Shown here piece after piece: positions 26,482-35,202 of a stretch of 64,000 nt of DNA. The notes below the pieces were generated by a model, which did no database searches, was not told where the DNA came from, and worked only from the letters and a program-made list of their open reading frames with translations. Numbering within the stretch: the first letter of the stretch is position 1; the number at the start of each line of letters is the position of its first letter. Origin of the DNA: Flemingiibacterium sp045600005 (GTDB lineage: Bacteria; Bacillota; Clostridia; Oscillospirales; CAG-272). The DNA is taken from positions 1 through 64,000 of the forward strand of contig JAZRXB010000247.1 in NCBI GenBank assembly GCA_045600005.1, written 5' to 3'. Made by a program: the position numbers and the translations under genes.

Positions 26482-27617
26482 CTGATCTTGCAGGGCAGCA
26501 CGAGGAAGAGCAGCCGGTCGTTTTCTGTGGTCTCGAGCGGTTCGATCATCATGCTGATAAACGGGGAAGAAAGGGACAGGCGCAGGCTGTCGCACATCGA
26601 CGCCTTGAGCGCGTCCAGAAGATAACGGCAGTTGAAGCCGATGGTGATCTCTCCGCCGTCGTGGCTGGTGGAAAGCTCGTCGTGGACCTTGCCATTCTGA
26701 GAGACCGAGTCGATCTCCAGCTTGTTGTCGTAGAAATGGCAGCGGGCGAGCGACGTGTTCTTTCCCGCGGATTCGTCCGATACGAGAGACGCGCGGTTCA
26801 GCGCGCTTTCAAAGCTCAGGCGGTCAATGTCAACGAAGATCGTGCTGTTGCGCGGAATGATCCGCTCGTAGTCGATATAGCTGCCTTCGATCAGACGGGT
26901 GAAGAAAACGGTGTCCTTGTTCGGGAAGCTCAGCACGAGCTGCTTGCGGCTGATGCGGATGCAGACGCTCTCATCCGGTTCGGTAAGCAGTCTGACGATA
27001 TCGCTCAGCGCCTTGCCGGGAACGATGAAGCTCTCATTCAGTTCTCCGCTTCCCTGATTTTCCAGCTCGCAGACCTTTTCGCGGACGGCGAGACGGAAGC
27101 TGTCGCAGCCGACGGTGGTGATACGGTTTCCCTGGATTTTGAAGAGCGCGCCGTTGAAGGTAGCGCGGGAATCGTTCTGTGCAACGGCGAACAGCGTCTG
27201 GTTGATCATGGTTTTGAGATCGCCCTGCTTCATGCAGAAGCCCTGCGTGCCTTCAAGGTCGGGGAGCGTCGGGAACATATCCGGGTCATACCCGTTTATC
27301 TCGAATTCGCTGTGTCCGCTGGTCACCTTGGCGCGCCGGGTATCGTTGACTTCCAGCTCGATGATGCCGGCAGGCATTAATTTAATGATCGAGTTTAAGC
27401 TCTGTGCGTTGAGATTGCAGATACCCGGCTCGGTGATCTCGGCGTCGATTGTGATCTGCATACCTTTTTCAAGGTCGTAGGAGGTTAAGAGCGCACGGTC
27501 GCCGGTGCAGTTGATCAGAATGCCTGCGGCAGCCTCAATGGTGTTTTTGACCGATACGCAAGCCATGGCAGTGTTGACCGCGTCCTGAATGATGGTCTGA
27601 GCAAATTTTACTTTCAT
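26478..27617 (-). CDS. dnaN: DNA polymerase III subunit beta (sliding clamp)
   Basis: The 379-residue protein has the three-fold clamp architecture of about 125 residues each and the typical C-terminal end VLPCKIR. It forms the ring that tethers the replicative polymerase to DNA. It overlaps recF at its 3' end by four bases and starts just beside the AT-rich origin segment. SD GAGG lies 8 bases before the ATG. Confidence 0.97.
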   Translation of the reverse strand: MKVKFAQTIIQDAVNTAMACVSVKNTIEAAAGILINCTGDRALLTSYDLEKGMQITIDAEITEPGICNLNAQSLNSIIKLMPAGIIELEVNDTRRAKVTSGHSEFEINGYDPDMFPTLPDLEGTQGFCMKQGDLKTMINQTLFAVAQNDSRATFNGALFKIQGNRITTVGCDSFRLAVREKVCELENQGSGELNESFIVPGKALSDIVRLLTEPDESVCIRISRKQLVLSFPNKDTVFFTRLIEGSYIDYERIIPRNSTIFVDIDRLSFESALNRASLVSDESAGKNTSLARCHFYDNKLEIDSVSQNGKVHDELSTSHDGGEITIGFNCRYLLDALKASMCDSLRLSLSSPFISMMIEPLETTENDRLLFLVLPCKIR

Positions 27618-27629
27618 TTTGAAACCTCA

Positions 27630-28130
27630 GTCTGAAAAAAATTAAACAACGGAAAGATAAGAATGTATAAGAGAGAATAAATATGAATACAGAAAAATAA
27701 TGAATAAATAGTAGTCGTAGTAGTAGGGGGATGTGAAAATGTTGAAAACCCGGAAACAGGCGGCAGGACGGGAAAAAAGCCGTCTGAGCGTTTCCTTTTA
27801 CCTGTGGGATACAGGGATATTTCCTGTGGAGCTGATTTGAAATTGTCTGACAATCTCAAACCGGTTGTGGACAAATGTGGAAAAGCATCTGTCAGGATGT
27901 GAGAAGATCTGTGAAGAAAAGGAAACGGCGAAAACGCATACTGTGGAATCTGTTTTAAATCTCAAACGCGGAGCTTTGTGGAAAAAAGACCGAAAACGGG
28001 ATGCCCGGTACGTTGAACACAGGCTGTCCGTCTGATTCTCAACAGAGCAAAACATAAGGAAGAAACGGAATTTTTCAGAAATTGCGCTCATCTTTTCCAC
28101 AGGCTTTCTCACACCCTGTGGAAAAGACGC
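27630..28130. other. Chromosomal replication origin (oriC) between dnaN and dnaA
   Basis: Read on the plus strand, an AT-rich segment (about 27640-27708, candidate DUE) is followed by six trinucleotides TAG TAG TCG TAG TAG TAG (27709-27726), a G run (27727-27730) and DnaA boxes. Boxes near consensus: TGTGGGATA 27803, TGTGGACAA 27866-27874, TGTGGAAAA 27876-27884, TGTGGAATC 27942, TGTGGAAAA 27977-27985, TTTTCCACA 28093-28101, TGTGGAAAA 28117-28125. This order (DUE, DnaA-trio, GC run, boxes) matches the basal unwinding system described in Bacillus subtilis. The 588-base spacer has no gene. Confidence 0.85.
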
Positions 28131-28205
28131 CGCATCTCTGTTGAAACAGAGCGGAAAGATGGGATTTTCATGTGAAAAACGCGGTTCCGTCTGACTTTCC
28201 GGCGC

Positions 28206-29681
28206 TCAGTCGCTGATTTCCTTGATCAGCTCGGTGATCTCCATTTCCAGCACGGAATTCGTGCTGATCTCCTTTTCGATGAACTTGAGGGAGGAAAGCA
28301 CCGTCGTGTGATCACGCTTGAACAGCTTGCCGATCTGCGGCAGCGAGAGATTCGTCTGCTTTCGGATGATGTAGATCGCCACATGACGCGCGTGCGCGAT
28401 ATCCTTTGTACGCTTCGGACTCTTGATGTCGTCCGGCGTAATGCCGTATTTTTTTGCGACCTTTTCAAAAATGCGGTCGATGGTCACGCCGACCGATTCC
28501 TTGTTGACGATCATGTCGTTCAGCGCTTCCCTTGCGCTGTCGACCGTGATCGGCGTACCGGTCAGCATGGTCAGAGCCGCCAGCTTCTTGATCGCTCCTT
28601 CGACCTGGCGGATGTTGCTTTTCAGATTTTCCGCGACGTAATCCACCACGTCGTTTGAGAGATTCAGATTCATCGCCGCCGCCTTGTTGCGCAGGATCGC
28701 AGCGCGCAGGTCGGCGTCCGGCGGCTGTATGTCGGCGATGATGCCCCATTCAAAGCGGGTCTTCAGACGGTCTTCCAGCGTTTTGATGTCGCGCGGCGGG
28801 CGGTCCGAGGTCAGAATGACCTGACGGTGATCCTCATACAGCGCGTTGAAGGTATGGAAAAATTCCTCCTGCGTCGAATCGCGTCCTGCAATGAACTGAA
28901 CGTCGTCGATGAGCAGGATATCCGCCTTGCGGTATTTGTTCCGGAACTGTTCCGGCGTTTTCTTGGCAAGGCTGTCGATCATCTGATTGGTGAATTCCTC
29001 GCCCTTGACGTAAACGATCTTCAGCTCCGGGCGCGTCTGCATGATCTGATTGATGATCGCGTAAAGCAGATGCGTTTTGCCGAGACCGCTCGGTCCCCAG
29101 ATGAAAAGCGGATTGTAGGCGGATGAATCCTTGTTGTAGCTGCACGCCGGTTCGTTTGCGACTGCGATGGAAGCGGCGTGCGCGAATTTATTCGAGTTTC
29201 CGACGATGAAGTTTTCAAAGGTGTATTCCTTTGGATAGTTCTGCCCTTCGCCGGACGGGCGCGCGGCGGGCGCGCTTTTGGGCGCCGATTCGTCGGTGGC
29301 GAGATAACTCGGCTCGACGTCCTCGAATTGTTCGGGTTTGTTTTCCCTGACCGGCATCATCTCGGCAAGATTACGCGCTTCGGGCGCGTCCCCTTCGAGC
29401 GGCACGTAGGCAGAGTATTCCACGGGATCAATTTCGCGCGACACCACGATGACCTCGACGGTGAAGCCGATGACCGCGGCGAGCGCGTCCGCGATGACTC
29501 CTAAGAATTTTTTCTTGATGAAAGCGTACTTGTACCGCGTGTCGCAGATCAGCACCGCGATCTGATCGGTCAGCCGGCAGAGCTGCAGATTGGAGAACCA
29601 CAGATTCATGATCGTCTGAGGCTGCGTTTTATTCAGCTCATTCAGCGTATACTTCCAGATCTGTTCGAGGGAATCCTGCAT
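28206..29681 (-). CDS. dnaA: Chromosomal replication initiator protein DnaA
   Basis: The 491-residue initiator has domain I (about 1-85), a low-complexity linker (about 90-150), an AAA+ domain with Walker A GPSGLGKT (196-203) and Walker B LLIDDVQF, and a C-terminal HTH with RDHTTV that contacts DnaA boxes. ATP-DnaA opens oriC and loads helicase. The start at 29681 (MQDSLEQIW) is preferred, with AAAGGA 7 bases upstream; an ATG six codons earlier has its SD too far away. It is expressed from a promoter at 29744-29772. Confidence 0.97.
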   Translation of the reverse strand: MQDSLEQIWKYTLNELNKTQPQTIMNLWFSNLQLCRLTDQIAVLICDTRYKYAFIKKKFLGVIADALAAVIGFTVEVIVVSREIDPVEYSAYVPLEGDAPEARNLAEMMPVRENKPEQFEDVEPSYLATDESAPKSAPAARPSGEGQNYPKEYTFENFIVGNSNKFAHAASIAVANEPACSYNKDSSAYNPLFIWGPSGLGKTHLLYAIINQIMQTRPELKIVYVKGEEFTNQMIDSLAKKTPEQFRNKYRKADILLIDDVQFIAGRDSTQEEFFHTFNALYEDHRQVILTSDRPPRDIKTLEDRLKTRFEWGIIADIQPPDADLRAAILRNKAAAMNLNLSNDVVDYVAENLKSNIRQVEGAIKKLAALTMLTGTPITVDSAREALNDMIVNKESVGVTIDRIFEKVAKKYGITPDDIKSPKRTKDIAHARHVAIYIIRKQTNLSLPQIGKLFKRDHTTVLSSLKFIEKEISTNSVLEMEITELIKEISD

Positions 29682-29743
29682 AGGTTGTTCCTTTCCCATG
29701 AATTTTTCAAAATCCTCCTAAATATTATATATAGCCGCATTTT

Positions 29744-29772
29744 ATTATAGCACATCCGGAAAGTTTTTGCAA
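29744..29772 (-). promoter_or_regulatory. dnaA promoter
   Basis: On the minus strand, TTGCAA (29767-29772) and TATAAT (29744-29749) are separated by 17 bases, about 65 bases upstream of the dnaA start. Confidence 0.75.
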
Positions 29773-29774
29773 GA

Positions 29775-30028
29775 GTTTATGAGAATTTTCTTTCATTAAA
29801 AATAATATCCATCGAATCACACATTACCCGTTCCGCTGTCCGGCGCGTGCGGCGGGAACCGGTCTGCGCCGGGAAGGACGGTCCTCCCGAATGCGTGAAA
29901 AAAAGCGGGACCCGCGGCGGCTAAACCGGATCGCAGTGGTCATTTTGTTCGATTTCGCCTCTCATTCACAGAAGGATTCATGATTCCATGAACAAATTTC
30001 AGGGAGAAATGATTTTTTTTTGAAAAGC
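29775..30028. other. Gene-free spacer between dnaA and rpmH
   Basis: Between the dnaA and rpmH promoters I see no gene. A GC-rich central part (about 29830-29940) can fold into short stems, but I recognise no RNA family, and no close DnaA boxes were found here. Confidence 0.5.
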
Positions 30029-30030
30029 TC

Positions 30031-30060
30031 TTGACAAACCGGTATTTGATTGTGTATAAT
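30031..30060 (+). promoter_or_regulatory. rpmH promoter
   Basis: TTGACA at 30031-30036 and TATAAT at 30055-30060 are separated by 18 bases, followed by a leader of about 95 bases before rpmH. Confidence 0.85.
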
Positions 30061-30163
30061 AGTAGTTGTTATTGCATGGATTTGTGAGAATTCAAGCGAA
30101 GCGGCGGCTTGCCGGCGTTTTTCAAGAATAGAATCCCAATGCTTGTTAAGGAGGTGCCACGAA

Positions 30164-30298
30164 ATGCTTAGAACTTACCAGCCTAAAAAGCGTCAGAGAA
30201 AGATGGAGCACGGCTTCAGAAAGAGAATGAAGACCGCTGACGGAAGAAAGGTTCTGAAGAGAAGACGCGCAAAGGGCAGAAAGACTCTGACCTATTGA
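30164..30298 (+). CDS. rpmH: 50S ribosomal protein L34
   Basis: The 44-residue, Lys/Arg-rich product reads MLRTYQPKKRQRKMEHGFRK at its start, the classical L34 N-terminus, and ends KGRKTLTY. SD AAGGAGG lies 11 bases upstream of the ATG. A longer open frame from 30050 is spurious, as it reads through the promoter leader. It is followed at 258 bases by rnpA. Confidence 0.97.
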   Translation: MLRTYQPKKRQRKMEHGFRKRMKTADGRKVLKRRRAKGRKTLTY

Positions 30299-30322
30299 TT
30301 CTTCCTTACCGATGCAGACAGA

Positions 30323-30355
30323 AATACAACCCGATGCGCTTCATTGGGTTGTATT
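30323..30355 (+). terminator. Weak hairpin after rpmH
   Basis: AATACAACCC (30323-30332) pairs with GGGTTGTATT (30346-30355) just past the rpmH stop codon. The following bases are only modestly T-rich, so it may be a partial terminator or processing site. Confidence 0.45.
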
Positions 30356-30479
30356 GAGTTTGTATGAAAATTCCATAACAGTCGATGAAACCGCCGAAGT
30401 TGTCGGGGACAGATCCCGTATTTCGGGGGTTTTCTTGTATTGAAAACCTCGGAAGACTGCGATCATACCGAAAAATGAT

Positions 30480-30507
30480 GCGTCGGAACCGTTTTTTCGG
30501 TTCTGAC
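30480..30507 (+). promoter_or_regulatory. Hairpin in rpmH-rnpA spacer
   Basis: A 12-bp stem with one mismatch (GCGTCGGAACCG against CGGTTCTGACGC) and a T6 loop lies about 50 bases before rnpA. It could be an attenuator or an RNA processing site; there is no following T run. Confidence 0.35.
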
Positions 30508-30555
30508 GCGCTCGCGTATGAATTTCCGGGGGCGTCGATTGACAGGAGATATGGC

Positions 30556-30933
30556 ATGAAATTTTTCGCAGTCCGCGAAAATCATCTGTACTCGAAAGCA
30601 TACGCAAAGGGGAAAAAATTCGTCGGCAGGCGCGTTGTGGTCTATATCCTTCCCGATTATACCGCCGCCCGTCTTGCCCGCGCCAACCCCATGAAGCAGA
30701 AAATCAATCGCATCGGCATCACTGTGACCAAGAAGCTCGGATGCGCCGTCGTCCGCAACCGCGCGAAAAGGATCATCCGGGAAGGATACCGCCGTCTGGA
30801 GGCGGAAGGCTCGATGAAGAAGGGCTTTCTGGTCATCCTGGTGGCGCGGACCGAGATCATCGGCGCCAAATCGGGCGATGTGTATGCCGATCTTTCGGCT
30901 GCGTTCAGAAAGCTCGGTATGACTGCGCAATGA
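30556..30933 (+). CDS. rnpA: Ribonuclease P protein component
   Basis: The 125-residue basic protein has the RnpA signature RVGITVTKK-type motif (here RIGITVTKKLGCAVVRNRAKR) and a KRIIRE helix. It assists RNase P RNA in trimming pre-tRNA 5' leaders. The ATG at 30556 is favoured, with ACAGGAGA just upstream; a longer frame reaches far into the spacer. It overlaps yidD by four bases. Confidence 0.95.
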   Translation: MKFFAVRENHLYSKAYAKGKKFVGRRVVVYILPDYTAARLARANPMKQKINRIGITVTKKLGCAVVRNRAKRIIREGYRRLEAEGSMKKGFLVILVARTEIIGAKSGDVYADLSAAFRKLGMTAQ

Positions 30934-31187
30934 AACGGCTTGCGATTCTTCTGATCCGTTTTTACCGGAAGTTTCTTTCTCCGCTGAAGCCGCCCTGCTG
31001 CCGGTTTTATCCGACCTGTTCACAGTACGCGCTTGAGGCGTTTGAAAAAAGAGGTTTCTTTGTCGGTTTTTTCCTGACGGTCTGGCGCATCCTGCGCTGC
31101 AATCCACTCTGTAAGGGCGGCTATGATCCCGTGCCGGTGAAATTTGCTCCGAAACCCCAAAAAGACGTCTCCAATCATCAAAACTGA
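30930..31187 (+). CDS. yidD: Membrane protein insertion efficiency factor YidD
   Basis: The 85-residue protein has the family core CCRFYPTCSQYALEAFEKRG and CNPLCKGGYDPVP. YidD is a small membrane-associated helper found between rnpA and yidC and is thought to aid membrane protein insertion. The ATG overlaps the rnpA stop codon (ATGA), indicating coupling. Confidence 0.95.
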   Translation: MKRLAILLIRFYRKFLSPLKPPCCRFYPTCSQYALEAFEKRGFFVGFFLTVWRILRCNPLCKGGYDPVPVKFAPKPQKDVSNHQN

Positions 31188-31218
31188 ATACAGCAGTACA
31201 AGGAGTGATAACGAAAAG

Positions 31219-32349
31219 ATGACAAGTATCTGGGACATTATCAACATACCGCTCGGATGGATCATCAAGCTGTCCTATTCCCTGACGCACAACTACGCGC
31301 TCGCGCTTCTTCTGTTTGCGCTGATCTTACAGGTCCTCCTGTTCCCGTTCGGCATCAAGCAGCAGAAGAACTCCGTCAAGCAGGCGACGCTTCGCCCGAA
31401 GGAACAGGCGATCCGCAAGAAATACGCCGGACGGGACGACGCCGTTACCAGACAGAAGATGAACGAGGAGATCATGGATCTCTATCAGCGCGAGAACTTC
31501 AACGTGATGGGCGGCTGTCTGCCGATGCTGATCCAGTTCCCGATCCTGTTCGCGCTGTACAACGTCGTCGTCAGCCCGCTCAAATACATCTGCGGTTACT
31601 CCGTCGATGTGATCAAGGCGATCCAGTTAAAGATCTTTGACCTGATGACCGCTGCCGAAATGGCCGGTGCCGACGCTTTCGCGGCTGAAAAAACGGTCCG
31701 TCAGATCGACCTGATCACCAAGATGCGCGAGCTCGGCGTGTCCAACTTCGTGGACGGCAGCGGCGCGGCGATCACCGAGGATACCCTGCCGAATTTCATG
31801 TCCTTCGGCATGGATCTCTCCAAGATCCCGAGCTTTACGAGCTTTGACCTGCTTCTTCTCATCCCGGCTTTGACCCTGATCATTACCCTTCTCAGCACGT
31901 GGATCACCAGAAAGTTCACTTATAATCCCAATCCCGACGGTCAGACCGATATGTCGGTCAAGATCCTCCAGCTCTCCATGCCGCTTCTGTCGGTCTATAT
32001 CACCTTCACCGTCGCGGCGGCGATCGGTCTTTACTGGATCTACCGCAACATTTTAACCACCATTCAGCAGATCGTTCTCTCGAAAATGTATCCGATCCCG
32101 GTCTTCACTGCCGAGGATTATAAGAAAGCCGAACGTGAAGCAAACGCAAAGCCGACTTCCAAGAAACAGGAGAAGAAGCAGGTCCGTTCCCTGCACCGCA
32201 TCGACGAGGACGATCCGCTTCCCGAACCGCCGAAGTCCGACAAGCCTGAACTGAAAGCGGGCGTCGATCCGAAGGATGCGCCGGTCCTCAAAACGGACGA
32301 CCGTTCCCGCGACGCGAAAAAAGACGGCGATCAGACCGAAAATCATTAA
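31219..32349 (+). CDS. yidC: Membrane protein insertase YidC/Oxa1 (SpoIIIJ type)
   Basis: The 376-residue protein has about five transmembrane helices starting at residue 20, with the basic cytoplasmic loop and GCLPMLIQFPIL core typical of YidC. It inserts proteins into the cytoplasmic membrane, alone or with Sec. A charged cytoplasmic tail of about 75 residues (Lys/Asp-rich) follows the last helix. It lacks a lipobox, unlike Bacillus SpoIIIJ. The start at 31219 is preferred for its position before the first helix; SD-like AAAAGA is weak. The gene is upstream of jag, the usual partner. Confidence 0.95.
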   Translation: MTSIWDIINIPLGWIIKLSYSLTHNYALALLLFALILQVLLFPFGIKQQKNSVKQATLRPKEQAIRKKYAGRDDAVTRQKMNEEIMDLYQRENFNVMGGCLPMLIQFPILFALYNVVVSPLKYICGYSVDVIKAIQLKIFDLMTAAEMAGADAFAAEKTVRQIDLITKMRELGVSNFVDGSGAAITEDTLPNFMSFGMDLSKIPSFTSFDLLLLIPALTLIITLLSTWITRKFTYNPNPDGQTDMSVKILQLSMPLLSVYITFTVAAAIGLYWIYRNILTTIQQIVLSKMYPIPVFTAEDYKKAEREANAKPTSKKQEKKQVRSLHRIDEDDPLPEPPKSDKPELKAGVDPKDAPVLKTDDRSRDAKKDGDQTENH

Positions 32350-32374
32350 GGATACGCTGACCGAATCGTAATTG

Positions 32375-32401
32375 GACGGAAAAATACCGAATTTTCCGTC
32401 G
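32375..32401 (+). terminator. Hairpin in yidC-jag spacer
   Basis: GACGGAAAA and TTTTCCGTC form a stem about 25 bases past the yidC stop codon. It may terminate part of the upstream transcripts or mark a processing site; the rest of the 218-base spacer holds no visible gene. Confidence 0.45.
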
Positions 32402-32567
32402 TTGACATCGTTTCTCCTATTCCGGTCCGGACCGCGGCGTCCGGTCACGGAAAGCTCTGTTCCTCTTCCGGCTGCGCAGTCTGTCTCACCCTCACGAACG
32501 GGTCTCCGACAGAGCGGACCCGAACCGCGCCGACGGGAGAAATCTTTAAGGAAAGGAATCATAAGAC

Positions 32568-33593
32568 TTGAAACAGGAAATCGTTTTTACCGGCAAAACG
32601 GTAGAGCTTGCACTGGCGGAAGCGTCCGAACAGCTCGGTCTTCCAAAGGAAGAGCTGGTTTACGAAGTCGTGGAGCATGAAAAGCAGGGCTTTTTAGGAC
32701 TCGGCACGACGCTTGCAAAGATCAAAGTGGAAAGAAGCGTGGCAGGCGAGCTGATCGCAAAGGAATTCGTCGAGCAGATCATGCAGGATCTTGAAATCAA
32801 TGCGTCGGTCGAGGTTTCCGCTTCCAAAAAGAGCGACCGCGCGATCAACATCGTCGGCGACGACGCAGGGATTCTGATTGGTCATCACGGCGACACGCTG
32901 GACGCATTGCAGTATCTGACCAATCTTGCGGCGAACAAACGCGAGGAGGACGAATCCCGCGATTACGTTCACATCACGGTCGACGTCGAAAATTACCGCG
33001 CAAAACGCGAAGCGACGCTCCGTTCTCTCGCGCGCCGGATGGCGGCGAAGGTCCAGAAGTACAAAAAGAGCGTCATGCTCGAACCGATGAATCCCTATGA
33101 ACGGCGCATCATCCACTCCGAGGTCCAGGGGATCGAAGGCGTATCCACCAATTCCATCGGCGCGGAAAACAACCGCCGCGTCGTCATCTATCTCGAAAGC
33201 GAAGGATTCAGCGTTCCGACGCGCAGCGAGCGTTCCTCCCATTCCCGCGCCGAGAGCGGAGCAGCCGATTCGTCCCGCACATCCGACGCATCGCGCGACG
33301 GCGAGAAGCCGGTCCGTTCCGAAGGTAAGCGCGGCGAGCCGAGAAGAAAAAACGGCGAATCCCGCTATGCTGACCCTGCCAAGAAGAAAAAGCCGGTGAA
33401 GCCGCTGTACAACGACGAGGAAGAATACAGCGAGGAGGAGATCTCCAACCTGATCTCGACCTACGGCGGCAAGGACAGGACCCAGCGCGAACAGCCCAAG
33501 AAGTTCAAGGATTTCGACGAGTATCTGAACAGCCTGCTCGGTACGACCGGCAGCGATTCCGACGATAAGTCCGACACCGACGAAGACAAATAA
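32568..33593 (+). CDS. jag: RNA-binding protein KhpB/Jag with extended tail
   Basis: The 341-residue protein has a Jag_N domain (about 1-57), a KH domain with GHHG in IGHHGDTLDALQYL, and an R3H domain (about 145-205, ending in ENNRRVVIYLESEGF). Together with KhpA it binds RNA and affects cell division and wall synthesis in Firmicutes. The last 130 residues form a Ser/Arg-rich then acidic extension not present in the 208-residue B. subtilis Jag. It starts at TTG (32568), with AAAGGA 10 bases upstream. Confidence 0.9.
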   Translation: MKQEIVFTGKTVELALAEASEQLGLPKEELVYEVVEHEKQGFLGLGTTLAKIKVERSVAGELIAKEFVEQIMQDLEINASVEVSASKKSDRAINIVGDDAGILIGHHGDTLDALQYLTNLAANKREEDESRDYVHITVDVENYRAKREATLRSLARRMAAKVQKYKKSVMLEPMNPYERRIIHSEVQGIEGVSTNSIGAENNRRVVIYLESEGFSVPTRSERSSHSRAESGAADSSRTSDASRDGEKPVRSEGKRGEPRRKNGESRYADPAKKKKPVKPLYNDEEEYSEEEISNLISTYGGKDRTQREQPKKFKDFDEYLNSLLGTTGSDSDDKSDTDEDK

Positions 33594-33598
33594 GAAAA

Positions 33599-33637
33599 AG
33601 AACCGCATCGGTGAGACCGACGCGGTTCTTCTGCTTT
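33599..33637 (+). terminator. Terminator after jag
   Basis: A 13-bp stem with one mismatch (AAGAACCGCATCGGT against ACCGACGCGGTTCTT) is followed by CTGCTTT, just past the jag stop. Confidence 0.7.
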
Positions 33638-33681
33638 AAGGGGATCGGTGGATCCGGGCGTCCGATGAAAGGAAAAACAAC

Positions 33682-35082
33682 ATGAACGAAACCATTGCCG
33701 CCGTTTCCACGCCGTGGGGACGGGGCGGGATCGCGGTGATCCGCATTTCTGGCGCCAGCGCCGTTGAAACAGCCGCGGGGTTGTTCCGCCCCGCAGGAGG
33801 AAAAGCGCTCTGCGAGCTTGAGCCGGGACGGACGGTCTACGGCGCGATCTTTGCGGACGGCAGACAGATCGACGACGGAATGTGTACGGTCTTCCGTGCG
33901 CCGCGCTCCTATACCGGCGAGGATACGGTCGAGATCAGCTGTCACGGCGGCATTCTGCTGACCGAGAAGGTCCTCGCCGCCGCGTTCGCCTGCGGCGCCG
34001 TGCAGGCGGGACCGGGAGAATTTACAAGACGCGCCTTTGTGAACGGAAAGCTGTCTCTTTCTCAGGCGGAAGCGGTCGGAATGCTGATCGACGCGGAAAA
34101 CGAGGAACAGCTGGCGCTGGCGGGAAGCCACGAGCGCGGCGTCTTCCGAAAAAAAGCGGACGAGCTGTACGAACGTCTGAAAACGGTCGTGACAAGCGTC
34201 TATGCAAATGTGGATTTCCCTGACGAAGAACTCGCCGAAATGAGCGAAGAAGAGCTGCTTGACGAGCTTGATGTACTGATAAGCGAGCTGAAAACTCTTT
34301 CGGACTCATACAGGACCGCCAAGGCGGTCTGTGAGGGGATCAGGACCGTGATAGCGGGCAAGCCGAATACCGGCAAGTCCTCGCTGCTTAATCGTCTCAC
34401 AGGGCGCGAAAGGGCGATCGTGACCGATATCGCCGGAACGACGCGCGACACCATCGAAGAATCCGTCACGCTGGGGCGCGTACTGCTGAGACTTTGCGAT
34501 ACCGCCGGAATCAGGGAGACCGACGACGCGGTGGAGAAGATCGGCGTCGGCCGTGCGCTGGACGAGCTGGAAAACGCGGAGCTTGTGCTGGCGGTCTTTG
34601 ACCGTTCCCGTCCGGCTGACCGGGACGACGAGGAGCTGATCGAACGTCTGCAAAAACAGAACGTCCCGGTCATTGCCGTGCTGAACAAATCCGATCTTGT
34701 ACCGGCTGACGCCGATTTTACAAATGCCGGGGCGGCGTTTGACGAATCGGCGGTGTCCTTCGCGTCGGCGGTGATCGAAATTTCGGCGAAAACGGGAGAC
34801 GGCGCGGAACGGCTTTCCGAGGCAGTCAACCGTCTGTTCCTCGACGGAACGATCGACTATGACACGCAGGCGACGGTGCTGAACGCGCGTCAGTGCGCGT
34901 CGGTCAGACGTGCGCTCGAAGCGGTACGCCGTGCGAAGACGACGCTCGCTTCCGGTTTTTCCTCCGATACCGCCGGATTTGACCTTGAAGAAGCGCTCTC
35001 AGAGCTTGGCGAACTGGACGGCAGGCGCGTGACGGAGGAGATCGTGGACGGCATTTTCCATCATTTCTGCGTGGGAAAATGA
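33682..35082 (+). CDS. mnmE: tRNA modification GTPase MnmE
   Basis: The 466-residue GTPase has an N-terminal formyl-THF-like domain, an inserted G domain with GKPNTGKS and TDIAGTTRDT, and the C-terminal catalytic FCVGK motif (CxGK). With MnmG it builds the 5-carboxymethylaminomethyl-type group on wobble U34. The usual partner gene mnmG does not follow here but lies 8 kb away on the opposite strand. Confidence 0.96.
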   Translation: MNETIAAVSTPWGRGGIAVIRISGASAVETAAGLFRPAGGKALCELEPGRTVYGAIFADGRQIDDGMCTVFRAPRSYTGEDTVEISCHGGILLTEKVLAAAFACGAVQAGPGEFTRRAFVNGKLSLSQAEAVGMLIDAENEEQLALAGSHERGVFRKKADELYERLKTVVTSVYANVDFPDEELAEMSEEELLDELDVLISELKTLSDSYRTAKAVCEGIRTVIAGKPNTGKSSLLNRLTGRERAIVTDIAGTTRDTIEESVTLGRVLLRLCDTAGIRETDDAVEKIGVGRALDELENAELVLAVFDRSRPADRDDEELIERLQKQNVPVIAVLNKSDLVPADADFTNAGAAFDESAVSFASAVIEISAKTGDGAERLSEAVNRLFLDGTIDYDTQATVLNARQCASVRRALEAVRRAKTTLASGFSSDTAGFDLEEALSELGELDGRRVTEEIVDGIFHHFCVGK

Positions 35083-35163
35083 CGTCGGTGAACCGAAAGG
35101 CTGAAACGGAGAGACATCAAAAGGCAAACACCCAAAGGCAAACATCACAAGGCATAACAACAG

Positions 35164-35194
35164 GGAACGGAAACGCCGAGCGCGTTTCCGTTCC
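35164..35194. terminator. Bidirectional terminator between mnmE and a convergent gene
   Basis: A perfect 13-bp stem (GGAACGGAAACGC with GCGTTTCCGTTCC) and a 5-base loop lies between two converging genes, which fits a shared terminator. Confidence 0.8.
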
Positions 35195-35202
35195 GAAGAG
35201 GA

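Noticed and set aside
29830..29940. SRP RNA or other structured RNA in the dnaA-rpmH spacer
   Set aside because: The conserved SRP GGAAGGAAGC-type core is not present, and no other family was recognised.
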